DNA of 11,167 nucleotides from Candidatus Saccharimonadia bacterium (GCA_023262335.1 JALRBE010000035.1:1-11167); one strand, 5' to 3'. Positions 1-5,837 are shown, numbered from the stretch's first letter. Translations and numbers: made by a program. Notes: generated by a model not told the origin, from the sequence alone.

Positions 1-1
1 G

Positions 2-517
2 TTCCGGGCCGAAGGCAGAATAGCTCTGAAGTCACTCGCCATCGGCGACTACGACGGCATGCACGTGAGCAAGGCGGCGCATTTTGACGACGTGGTGGCG
101 CGCTATTGGCACGACCGGGAGCATTTGCACGTGCCCGTGGACGACGTGGCTCGGCGGGACATGGGCGACGGCCAAGGGATTCGTTTGAAGTTCCACCTGG
201 CAGGAACGCAGGGCGTACGCCAGCGGAGGCTTATCGACCGGTCGTTGCCGCGAGACGACGGGTTGCCACCAGCGGCACGGGCTACGAGGAGCAACATGCT
301 TGAATCGGTGTTTTTGGACGTGCCGCACGACATGCTGCGGCAAGAAGACGAAGCCGAGCGTGATGCTCGGTTTGAGACGGTACGGGGAGCGATCGCCAGG
401 CTGGCGACCGCGCAAGTCGGCGTGCTGCAGCATCCGCAGGCGTACGTGGTGCCGTACCAGCTCGATTCGGCCGACAGGGCCTTGCTTGCGCAGGCTCGTC
501 ATAGCCGGGAATCCTAA
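2..517 (+). CDS. Unrecognised protein, 3' end of gene (5' end outside window)
   Basis: The reading frame is open from the left edge and ends in TAA, giving the last 171 residues of a longer protein. An ATG at 59 exists but has no ribosome binding site, and codons with the same G/C-ending usage continue upstream to base 2, so the true start lies outside. The sequence is hydrophilic, rich in Arg, Asp, His and Ala, with no membrane segment or signal peptide in the visible part. Sequences such as GDYDGMHVSKAAHFDD and YWHDREHLHV near the visible start did not let me assign a family. The C-terminal third looks helical, and the protein ends ARHSRES. It converges on the membrane protein gene on the other strand with only three bases between the two stop codons. 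It is probably a cytoplasmic enzyme or nucleic-acid-associated protein, but no function can be given. Confidence 0.6.
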   Translation, partial: FRAEGRIALKSLAIGDYDGMHVSKAAHFDDVVARYWHDREHLHVPVDDVARRDMGDGQGIRLKFHLAGTQGVRQRRLIDRSLPRDDGLPPAARATRSNMLESVFLDVPHDMLRQEDEAERDARFETVRGAIARLATAQVGVLQHPQAYVVPYQLDSADRALLAQARHSRES

Positions 518-520
518 GAA

Positions 521-1375
521 CTAGTCGAGCCGCTGGCCGCTCAAACCGATGACGGCGATCAGCAAGAAAATCAGGCCGATCATGAATACGAACACGAGGA
601 ACGGCAAGAAGAGCGTCAGCCATGACAACCAGTGGGCGTCGGGTTTTTTGTCGCCGAGCTTGTCGAACTGACGGTAAAGGACCGAGTTGACCGACGTCGA
701 CACGATGTTCGGGATGAGGCCGAACGTAATGAGGTTGAACAGGGTCTGCGACGCGAACGTCGTGATCCAGCCGCCCTTCGTCAAACGGAGGCTTTCTTTG
801 ACGGCGGCGTTGCCGCGCAGGTTCTTGGATTCGTCGTAGAACGCGACGCCCGCCAGGCTGTAGCGCACGGCCATGATGATACCTGGAACGATGAACAGCA
901 GCGTCCATAGGAACGTTTTGACGAAGATGATGATGCGTAGCCATACGTAGCTCCATAGGTTGTCAAACGCGACGCGGAACGCTTCGCTGAGCTTGACAGG
1001 CTTGCCTTGGGCGAGTCGCGACGACGTGTAGGCTTCGATGCCGCCGAACAGCGCGCCGAGAAGCATGGCGGCGAGCGAGATGATAGCCACGGCACCGGCG
1101 GCAGCCAGCCATTCGTTCGGTCCCCAGCTGGCAAAATGGTTGGCAACTTGGCTTGAGAAGCTAGCGGCAGGATCGGCGGCGTTCGAGGCGCGCTCGGCGA
1201 TTTCGCTCAGCTTGTCGTCTTGCGGCGTGTTTGGACGGAACAGGCCGAGGATCGACAACCCGACGAACAGGAACGCGACGCCGCGCGCCAATTCGAACAG
1301 GAGCGTGATGCCAGTGATGGCGATAGTGAACGGATTGTTCTGGTAGTCGGCTTGCTTGGTTGCTTTCTTGGTCAT
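521..1375 (-). CDS. Multi-pass membrane protein (DUF975 / GPDPase membrane-domain type)
   Basis: A 284-residue integral membrane protein. Hydrophobic segments are visible at about residues 16-46, 89-113, 145-171, 205-228 and 250-278. The third, with WTLLFIVPGIIMAVRYSLA at about 157-175, resembles the hallmark of the DUF975 and glycerophosphodiester-phosphodiesterase membrane-domain families (a hydrophobic stretch, then IPGII and an aromatic/Ser turn). A following amphipathic stretch, KESLRLTKGGW (193-203), is also usual there. These families lack an agreed biochemical function, so none is assigned. The start is supported by AGGAG five bases before the ATG. An extended -10 promoter lies 25 bases upstream, in the region shared with the divergent methyltransferase gene. 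There is no terminator at its 3' end, which abuts the convergent gene. The family call is from memory of the motif; the membrane character is clear. Confidence 0.8.
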   Translation of the reverse strand: MTKKATKQADYQNNPFTIAITGITLLFELARGVAFLFVGLSILGLFRPNTPQDDKLSEIAERASNAADPAASFSSQVANHFASWGPNEWLAAAGAVAIISLAAMLLGALFGGIEAYTSSRLAQGKPVKLSEAFRVAFDNLWSYVWLRIIIFVKTFLWTLLFIVPGIIMAVRYSLAGVAFYDESKNLRGNAAVKESLRLTKGGWITTFASQTLFNLITFGLIPNIVSTSVNSVLYRQFDKLGDKKPDAHWLSWLTLFLPFLVFVFMIGLIFLLIAVIGLSGQRLD

Positions 1376-1399
1376 GGAGGCTCCTGCTTTGTTGTGGCC

Positions 1400-1408
1400 A
1401 GTATATCA
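1400..1408 (-). promoter_or_regulatory. Extended -10 promoter of the membrane protein gene
   Basis: Read on the minus strand the sequence is TGA-TATACT, an extended -10 box (TGN followed by a 5/6 match to TATAAT). No convincing -35 box is seen 16-18 bases upstream, as expected for an extended -10 promoter. The predicted start, near 1393, leaves a leader of about 17 bases carrying the AGGAG ribosome binding site. Confidence 0.5.
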
Positions 1409-1423
1409 AGAAGCTGGGTGCCC

Positions 1424-1432
1424 TGCTAGACT
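1424..1432 (+). promoter_or_regulatory. Extended -10 promoter of the methyltransferase gene (leaderless)
   Basis: TGC-TAGACT is an extended -10 box with a 4/6 hexamer match. Exactly six bases separate it from the ATG at 1439, so the expected transcription start is the A of the start codon. GGAG is present, but only two bases before the ATG, too close for a normal Shine-Dalgarno. It overlaps the upstream region of the divergent promoter at 1400-1408. Confidence 0.45.
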
Positions 1433-1438
1433 GGAGCC

Positions 1439-2002
1439 ATGGAAGACCCCCGCTACGACCCTGAACTCATAAAGAACGGCGACCGCCGCAACGTGACTGA
1501 CGAGTTCCGTACCATGACCGTCGAAGCGATCAAGGACGAACTGGACAAGCGTCGCCATGGATTCCACGTGGCCATCGAAAACTACCAACATGACTTTAAT
1601 ATCGGGACGATCGTGCGCAACGCGAACGCGTTTAACGCGGCGGCCGTGCACGTGATCGGCCGCCGGCACTGGAACCGGCGCGGGGCGATGGTGACGGACC
1701 GCTACATGCACGTGCTGCACCATCCGGATATCGAAAGTTTCAAGCGGCACGTTGGCGATTTGGCGATCGTTGGAATCGACAACGTGGCTGGCAGCGTGCC
1801 GCTCGCGAAAACCGGGCTGCCGACGTCGGCGGTGCTCGTGTTCGGCGGCGAAGGGCCGGGCCTCAGCGCGGAAATGCTCAGCGCGTGCGAACAGGTCATT
1901 GCTATCGAGCAGTTCGGTAGCACGCGGTCGGTCAACGTCGGCGTGGCGTCGGGAATCGTCATGTACGAGTGGGTACGGCGCCATGTTCTTGACGTCGCGT
2001 AA
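1439..2002 (+). CDS. SpoU/TrmH-family RNA 2'-O-ribose methyltransferase
   Basis: A 187-residue SPOUT-class enzyme expected to transfer a methyl group from S-adenosylmethionine to a ribose 2'-OH in tRNA or rRNA. All three family motifs are present. Motif 1 is at residues 53-64 (FNIGTIVRNANA) with the catalytic Asn-Arg region. Motif 2 is at 131-143 (AVLVFGGEGPGLS), part of the trefoil-knot cofactor site. Motif 3 is at 156-176 (IEQFGSTRSVNVG followed by VASGIVMYEW). The length fits a stand-alone catalytic domain with a short N-terminal extension and no separate L30e-like RNA-binding domain, unlike RlmB. The substrate (for example tRNA Gm18 or an rRNA site) cannot be decided from sequence alone. 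The gene appears to be leaderless. It is divergent from the membrane protein gene and followed by about 100 bases holding the promoter of the surface protein. Confidence 0.9.
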   Translation: MEDPRYDPELIKNGDRRNVTDEFRTMTVEAIKDELDKRRHGFHVAIENYQHDFNIGTIVRNANAFNAAAVHVIGRRHWNRRGAMVTDRYMHVLHHPDIESFKRHVGDLAIVGIDNVAGSVPLAKTGLPTSAVLVFGGEGPGLSAEMLSACEQVIAIEQFGSTRSVNVGVASGIVMYEWVRRHVLDVA

Positions 2003-2049
2003 GCGTTATGCAATAGCGTTGTAATTTATGCGAATTTTCAGTCACGTTG

Positions 2050-2100
2050 TTGACGCGTATTCCTGGAAGTGCCATGCTAGATATATAACAGTGTGGAGGG
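2050..2100 (+). promoter_or_regulatory. Putative promoter and ribosome binding site of the LPXTG surface protein gene
   Basis: TTGACG at 2050-2055 is a good -35 box. Seventeen bases downstream is TGC followed by CATGCT (2073-2078), a weak -10 with an extended TG element. A better -10 match, TATAAC (2084-2089), is too far from this -35 and too near the start codon, so the assignment is ambiguous. GGAGGG (2095-2100) sits six bases before the ATG and is a strong ribosome binding site. No terminator for the upstream gene is seen in 2003-2050. Confidence 0.4.
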
Positions 2101-2106
2101 AAACAT

Positions 2107-3132
2107 ATGTTAAATGTTCATCAAATAGGGAACCATTTGAAGTACATGCGCTCTAACTGGATGGTCATGGTGGGAGGATTCGTCCTCGTTTTGGCAACGG
2201 TACTGACGTTGGGGTCATTGACAAAGGCGGGCGGCGACGCGTTCGCGACCACGTATTCGAATTATTACGGTAGTACGTACGGCAGCGGTAATAACAATAC
2301 GTACGGCAGTTATTACAACTCGACGTACGGCAGCCCAAGCAGTAGTGGCAATACGTACTCGAATTATTACAATTCGACGTACAAGCCGAGTGGCAACACC
2401 TACGGCAGCTACTACAATAATACGTACAACAATAATCCGTACAGCTCGACGTACTCGAACACGTACAAGTACTACTACAACAACAAGTACTGGAGCAATC
2501 CGTGCAGCAGCAACTGCGGAACGTACAGCAATTACTACAGCAGCACGTACTACCCGCACTACTACAACGGGTATTACTACAGCACTCCGCAGGGCGGCTC
2601 GCAGAACACGTACAGCAGCTATTACAGCAGCACCTACCCGTACTACTACAACAACAAGTACTGGAACAAGCCATGTAGCAGCAGCTGCGGTACCTACAGC
2701 AACTACTACAGCAGCACGTACTACCCGTACTATTACAGTGGCCGCTACAACAGCAAGCCATGTAACTGCTCGACGCCAACGCCGACTCCGCAGCCGACGT
2801 ACACGCCGCGCCCAACTTACACGCCGGCTCCAAGCCCAAGTCCTGCCCCGGTTACCAACAACAACGTGAACACGAACACGGCGACCGCTACCGCGAACGT
2901 GGTGATCAACGCCGCTGCCGCGACCAATCCGGCACCGTCGGCAAAGACCGTTTCGACCGTCGCTGCCGCTCCGGCTCCGATCGTCGGCGCCAAGGGCGAT
3001 GTCATGCTGCCACAAACCGGTTCTGCCGAAGACATGATCGTTGGCGGCCTCGGCCTGGGAAGCATGGTTGCCGCAGGTGCCATGTACGCGAACTCCCGCC
3101 GCGACTTGCTCGCAGCATTGTACAAGCGCTAG
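2107..3132 (+). CDS. LPXTG sortase-anchored surface protein with Tyr/Asn/Ser-rich repeats
   Basis: A 341-residue exported protein predicted to be covalently attached to the cell surface by a sortase. Order of parts: basic N-region to about 16; hydrophobic core 18-36; likely signal peptidase site after AFA (45-47); a low-complexity region at 48-222 built from motifs like TYSNYYNSTYG; a Pro/Thr/Ser stalk (about 223-250); an Ala/Asn/Thr-rich linker (251-298); LPQTG at 301-305; a short hydrophobic segment (310-327); and the basic tail NSRRDLLAALYKR. Residues 50-214 contain about 50 tyrosines (30%). Six cysteines occur in three close pairs (133/137, 190/194, 219/221). A unit of about 34 residues is duplicated (122-155 and 179-212). 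Such composition suits an adhesive, fibrous or cross-linked surface layer, but this is inference. No sortase gene lies in the window. Confidence 0.85.
   Translation: MLNVHQIGNHLKYMRSNWMVMVGGFVLVLATVLTLGSLTKAGGDAFATTYSNYYGSTYGSGNNNTYGSYYNSTYGSPSSSGNTYSNYYNSTYKPSGNTYGSYYNNTYNNNPYSSTYSNTYKYYYNNKYWSNPCSSNCGTYSNYYSSTYYPHYYNGYYYSTPQGGSQNTYSSYYSSTYPYYYNNKYWNKPCSSSCGTYSNYYSSTYYPYYYSGRYNSKPCNCSTPTPTPQPTYTPRPTYTPAPSPSPAPVTNNNVNTNTATATANVVINAAAATNPAPSAKTVSTVAAAPAPIVGAKGDVMLPQTGSAEDMIVGGLGLGSMVAAGAMYANSRRDLLAALYKR
2470..2571 (+). repeat. Direct repeat copy 1 within the surface protein gene
   Basis: This encodes YYYNNKYWSNPCSSNCGTYS and the following 14 residues. The same unit recurs 171 bases downstream at 2641-2742. 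By eye roughly nine bases in ten are identical, and most differences are silent or exchange Asn, Ser and Lys. It is an in-frame duplication nested in shorter TY(S/G)(N/S)YY(N/S)STY repeats that begin at about 2250. Confidence 0.8.
2641..2742 (+). repeat. Direct repeat copy 2 within the surface protein gene
   Basis: Second copy of the unit at 2470-2571, encoding YYYNNKYWNKPCSSSCGTYS and the following residues. It keeps the Cys-x3-Cys pair and the TYSNYYSSTYYP core. The spacing and reading frame are preserved, consistent with expansion by in-frame duplication. Confidence 0.8.
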
Positions 3133-3134
3133 TG

Positions 3135-3163
3135 TTGCTCTTTAAACATAAACGTGCTATAAT
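3135..3163 (+). promoter_or_regulatory. Promoter of the his leader / hisG-like / hisS operon
   Basis: TTGCTC (3135-3140), a 17-base spacer, then a perfect TATAAT (3158-3163). The -35 box begins three bases after the stop codon of the surface protein gene. Six bases separate the -10 from the ATG of the leader peptide at 3170, so transcription is predicted to begin on that start codon. Confidence 0.75.
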
Positions 3164-3169
3164 AAAAGT

Positions 3170-3223
3170 ATGAACTACGTTAGTAACCATCACGCCCATC
3201 TGTTGCCGGAGCGAGTCGGTTAG
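3170..3223 (+). CDS. His-rich leader peptide of an attenuator
   Basis: A 17-residue peptide, MNYVSNHHAHLLPERVG, ending in TAG. Three of its codons are His (CAT CAC GCC CAT, 3188-3199), the classic composition of a leader peptide that senses charged tRNA-His. It has no Shine-Dalgarno, and its ATG coincides with the predicted transcription start, so it would be read from a leaderless mRNA. Twenty-one bases after its stop codon an intrinsic terminator begins, followed by a HisG-like gene and hisS. The pairing of His codons with histidine-related genes is the main support, since a peptide this short could occur by chance. Its role would be cis-regulatory; the peptide itself need not act. Confidence 0.7.
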   Translation: MNYVSNHHAHLLPERVG

Positions 3224-3244
3224 TTCGATACATACAAAAACATG

Positions 3245-3278
3245 AATACGCCGAACATCGCTTCGGCGTATTTTGTTT
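3245..3278 (+). terminator. Intrinsic terminator of the his leader (attenuator)
   Basis: Arms AATACGCCGAA (3245-3255) and TTCGGCGTATT (3262-3272) form a perfect 11-bp stem with a six-base loop, followed by a T-rich run TTTTGTTT (3271-3278). A competing pairing exists: GCCGGAGCGA (3205-3214), inside the last codons of the leader peptide, can pair with TCGCTTCGGC (3258-3267) over ten positions with one G-U, which would take away the 3' arm. A further perfect 8-bp pair, TTAGTTCG (3220-3227) with CGAACTAA (3280-3287), encloses the terminator. The terminator may also stop read-through from the surface protein gene, which has no other one. Confidence 0.85.
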
Positions 3279-3305
3279 GCGAACTAATCACATGAAAGGA
3301 ATCAT

Positions 3306-3891
3306 ATGAACGAAGTATACATTTCAAAAGGCAACAAAACGCAGGCGCTCTCGTGGCTGTCGCAAAACGGGTATCCCGTTCCGAATTTGGAACGGAGGCG
3401 ACTTCATCGACGAGGTTGCTGACTACCGCTATATCGTGGCCAGAAGCAGTGACGCGCTAAAAGGGCTTGAGTACAAGCAGGCCGGCTCGTTCGCCATAGT
3501 CGGGTCGGACAGCGTGAGCGAATACGCGCCGAAGGGCGACTGCGAGCCGCTCGAACCGGTCGCTGACCTGCGGTTCGCCTTGATCGCGACTAGCCAGCGC
3601 GTGCGAAGCGTGCGTAGCAAAGCCAGGGCGGGCGAGCCGCTCAGAATAGGGACGTCATACCCAAAAACGGCAGGCGCGGTGCTGGCATCGGTCGGCGTGA
3701 ACGCGGTCATGGACGAACGGACGATCGTCAGCGGCGGCGTGGAATCGCTGCCTTGGCAGCCTGAGCGCGGCGTCGACGCGCTGTTCGAACTGGTGCAGAG
3801 CGGCGAATCGCTCCGGCAGAACCGCCTGGAAATAGTAGCGGACGGCCTGGCTCTGGTGAGCCTGGTCAAAGTGACAAAGAATTACCAATAA
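3306..3891 (+). CDS. HisG-like short-form ATP phosphoribosyltransferase, apparent frameshift
   Basis: HisG joins PRPP and ATP in the first step of histidine synthesis. Translation starts at ATG 3306, six bases after GAAAGGA. The N-terminus NEVYISKGNKTQALSWLSQNGY matches the start of HisG (beta strand, then S/P-K-G and a helix). This frame stops at TGA 3420-3422. The rest lies one base out of frame: GGDFIDEVADYRYIVARSSD, SFAIVGSDSV, RIGTSYPKTAG and the PRPP-binding region SGGVESLPWQPERGVDALFE followed by L, SG, L and N as in HisG. Codon character suggests the shift is near 3376-3400 (CGGAGGCGAC). Joined, the product is about 195 residues, typical of the short form that lacks the regulatory domain and normally needs HisZ. 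It precedes hisS by 17 bases in the same operon. No other histidine biosynthetic gene is visible. The shift may be an assembly error, a true mutation or, less likely, programmed. Confidence 0.7.
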
Positions 3892-3908
3892 TGTTAGGAT
3901 AAGGACAA

Positions 3909-5240
3909 ATGACCTCACTTTCATCACTCCCATACAAAGGCACGCGCGATTATTACCCGGAAGACAAGCGCGTGCAAAACTACATATTCGAGACGTGGCG
4001 ACGGGTCGTCGAACGCTACGGCTACCAGGAGTACGGCGCCCCCATGGTGGAGCCGCTCGAAGTCTACACGGCGAAGTCGGGCAAAGAGCTTGCCGACGAG
4101 CAGACGTACAGCTTCGTTGACCGCGGCGACCGGACCGTTGCCATCCGTCCGGAGATGACACCGAGCATCAGCCGCATGGTCGCTGGCCGTCGGCAAGAGC
4201 TTGGCTACCCGGCCAGGTTGTATAGCATCGCTAACTTCATGCGCTACGAACGGCCGCAGCGTGGCCGCGAACGTGAGTTTTGGCAGCTGAACGCCGATAT
4301 CTTCGGCGTGGAGAGTTCGCTCGCGGAAGCCGAAATCATCGGCATGGCCTACGACACGGTCAAGGCGTTCGGCGCCAAAGACGACATGTTCGTCATCCGT
4401 ATCAACAATCGCAAGCTTATCGACTTCGTCATGTCGGGGTATCTTGGTTTGGACGTGGTTGGCAGTCAGATGATGATGAAGTTGTTCGACCGACGGAACA
4501 AGATCGACGCTGAGGAATTCGAGCGCCAAGCGCGGGAAATTCTTGCCGATGGAGCCGACGAAGGCATGCGCAAGATAGGCAAGCTGCTCGACGTGACAAG
4601 CGTGACGTCGTTGCCGTCCAGCTTGCAGGACAGTACTCTAGTAGAAGAAATCAAGGAGCTCGAAGCGCGGCTGCTGAAGAACGGCGTCAAGAACGTGAAG
4701 TTCGACATGACGCTCATGCGCGGCCTCGACTACTACACAGGCACGGTGTTCGAGGTGTTCGACATGCACCCCGACAACAACCGGTCGATGTTCGGCGGTG
4801 GCCGGTACGACGGCTTGGTCGGTTTGTTCGGCGTGGAGTCTATTCCGACGGTCGGCATGGCCCCTGGTCTGACCCCAATGGAATTGTTCCTCCGCTCGCA
4901 CAACTTGCTGCCAGAACTCGCGCCGGCGACGGAACTCGGCATTATCATCGTGGACGAAGACAGCGTGCAGAGCGCGCTCGACCTGGCACGGACGCTCCGC
5001 GACGAAGGCATGAACGTCGAGACGGACATTAGCGGCCGCAAACTCGACAAACAGATCAAAGCGGCTATCAAGAAGCAGCTGCCGTTCATCATATTCGTTG
5101 GTGAGAACGAGACAAAAGAGCACATCTACGGGTTGAAGAACCTGGCGACCGGCGAAGAAGAGCGGCTGAGCGCGGAGCGGATCGTTTCGAAGATCAAAGA
5201 TTATCGTCGCGGACCTGTTGACGACGATGCTGAATTATAA
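3909..5240 (+). CDS. hisS: Histidine-tRNA ligase (HisRS)
   Basis: A 443-residue class II aminoacyl-tRNA synthetase that charges tRNA-His. Motif 1 region is at about 43-50. Motif 2 is at 111-127 (MRYERPQRGREREFWQ) with the Arg and Glu that hold ATP. The HisRS signature RGLDYYTGTVFE is at 271-282, with Arg271 the histidine-specific catalytic arginine. GGGRYDGL is at 297-303. The motif 3 position (314-326, TVGMAPGLTPMEL) has no Arg where the textbook GLERL arginine is expected. A C-terminal anticodon-binding domain is present at about 341-430, so this is a synthetase and not the truncated regulator HisZ. AAGGA lies four bases before the ATG. It is the second gene of the operon behind the His leader peptide, and its expression would rise when charged tRNA-His is scarce if the attenuator works. 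A 10-residue acidic tail ends the protein. Confidence 0.95.
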   Translation: MTSLSSLPYKGTRDYYPEDKRVQNYIFETWRRVVERYGYQEYGAPMVEPLEVYTAKSGKELADEQTYSFVDRGDRTVAIRPEMTPSISRMVAGRRQELGYPARLYSIANFMRYERPQRGREREFWQLNADIFGVESSLAEAEIIGMAYDTVKAFGAKDDMFVIRINNRKLIDFVMSGYLGLDVVGSQMMMKLFDRRNKIDAEEFERQAREILADGADEGMRKIGKLLDVTSVTSLPSSLQDSTLVEEIKELEARLLKNGVKNVKFDMTLMRGLDYYTGTVFEVFDMHPDNNRSMFGGGRYDGLVGLFGVESIPTVGMAPGLTPMELFLRSHNLLPELAPATELGIIIVDEDSVQSALDLARTLRDEGMNVETDISGRKLDKQIKAAIKKQLPFIIFVGENETKEHIYGLKNLATGEEERLSAERIVSKIKDYRRGPVDDDAEL

Positions 5241-5292
5241 TTTGGCATAACCGCTATCTCTGTTGTCGTTTTGTATTTTTACTGAGAATCAG

Positions 5293-5321
5293 TTGATTGC
5301 CGCGTGCGTTGGCGGTATAAT
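5293..5321 (+). promoter_or_regulatory. Consensus promoter of the Trp-rich secreted protein gene
   Basis: TTGATT (5293-5298), a 17-base spacer, then a perfect TATAAT (5316-5321). Predicted start is near 5328, leaving a leader of about 38 bases with AAGGA (5355-5359) six bases before the ATG. Bases 5241-5292, after hisS, contain T-rich runs but no hairpin that I can support as a terminator. Confidence 0.75.
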
Positions 5322-5365
5322 AAAGATACCTAGATGGAGGGTACTACCGGACGGAAGGACGGAAG

Positions 5366-5728
5366 ATGAAATTGCCATTTAAGGTGCCGGCAATCGTGCT
5401 GGCTGCGCTCGCGGCGCTGTTCATGGGCTTCGGCTCTGCGACCGTGGGTACCGGCGTCGCCAACGCCAATCCGTGGTGCGGCAACCACCAGGTCGGCTGG
5501 CCGAACGGTGGCTGCAACGACCAGTGGAACGTCACTGTCGGGATCAACTGGCAGGGCCACGGCGGCGGTTACGGCTGCGGCAACAACTGCGGACCAGGCA
5601 ACTGGGATCAGCGTGTGTGGAAGGACGGTCCTCCGGGACTGCCGCCTGTGCTGGTGGAGGCCTACAAGGTCAACTGGCGTTGGTGCCCCATTTGGGGAAC
5701 CAACGACTGGGAGCTCCGCCCCTGGTAG
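5366..5728 (+). CDS. Small exported Trp-rich protein, unknown function
   Basis: A 120-residue protein with a clear signal peptide: basic start MKLPFK, hydrophobic core at about 8-26, and a likely cleavage after ANA (residues 32-34), leaving about 86 residues. The mature part has 11 tryptophans, five cysteines (38, 50, 71, 75, 107), a Gly-rich centre (GHGGGYGCGNNCGPGNW, 64-80) and ends WELRPW. There is no C-terminal membrane anchor or LPXTG, so it is predicted to be secreted or held non-covalently at the surface. I do not recognise a family. Aromatic and glycine richness with Cys suggests a small disulfide-containing domain binding glycans, peptidoglycan or membranes, but this is inference. 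It stands alone between its own consensus promoter and a strong terminator, which suggests independent and possibly high expression. An ATG at 5334 opens an 11-codon frame overlapping this start, which I do not treat as a gene. Confidence 0.8.
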   Translation: MKLPFKVPAIVLAALAALFMGFGSATVGTGVANANPWCGNHQVGWPNGGCNDQWNVTVGINWQGHGGGYGCGNNCGPGNWDQRVWKDGPPGLPPVLVEAYKVNWRWCPIWGTNDWELRPW

Positions 5729-5747
5729 CTGGCCGCTCGAGCGCACC

Positions 5748-5786
5748 GCCCTGTCTCAATCGCACAGCGATGAGACAGGGCCTTTT
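5748..5786 (+). terminator. Intrinsic terminator after the Trp-rich protein gene
   Basis: GCCCTGTCTC (5748-5757) pairs with GAGACAGGGC (5772-5781). The stem continues past a bulged A with ATCGC/GCGAT around an ACA loop, and TTTT (5783-5786) follows. This is about 15 paired positions in all. Confidence 0.9.
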
Positions 5787-5837
5787 CAATTTGTCGCAGT
5801 GCATTGCGATAACGCTTAAAAATACTTTACAATCTAC

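Noticed and set aside
2250..2760. Repeated units as a CRISPR-like or non-coding tandem array
   Set aside because: The repeats keep the reading frame, encode Tyr-rich motifs and have no unique spacers of constant length.
2215..3015. Long minus-strand frame (and other frames) opposite the surface protein gene
   Set aside because: Repetitive codons create long open shadows in other frames, with meaningless Arg/Val or Cys/Ser-rich translations.
3224..3305. T-box riboswitch upstream of the HisG-like/hisS operon
   Set aside because: There is no room for the specifier stem, and I see no T-box-like sequence before the terminator. The His codons in a leader frame explain the region better.
3306..3422. 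Reassigned UGA (Gly or Trp) explaining the stop at 3420 in the HisG-like gene
   Set aside because: The frame after 3422 meets another TGA (3447-3449 area) and does not continue the HisG sequence, which lies one base out of frame. No other gene has in-frame TGA.
5334..5369. 11-codon frame (ATG 5334) overlapping the start of the Trp-rich protein by ATGA
   Set aside because: It has no His- or Trp-type regulatory codons, no ribosome binding site and no attenuator hairpin, so it is most likely chance.
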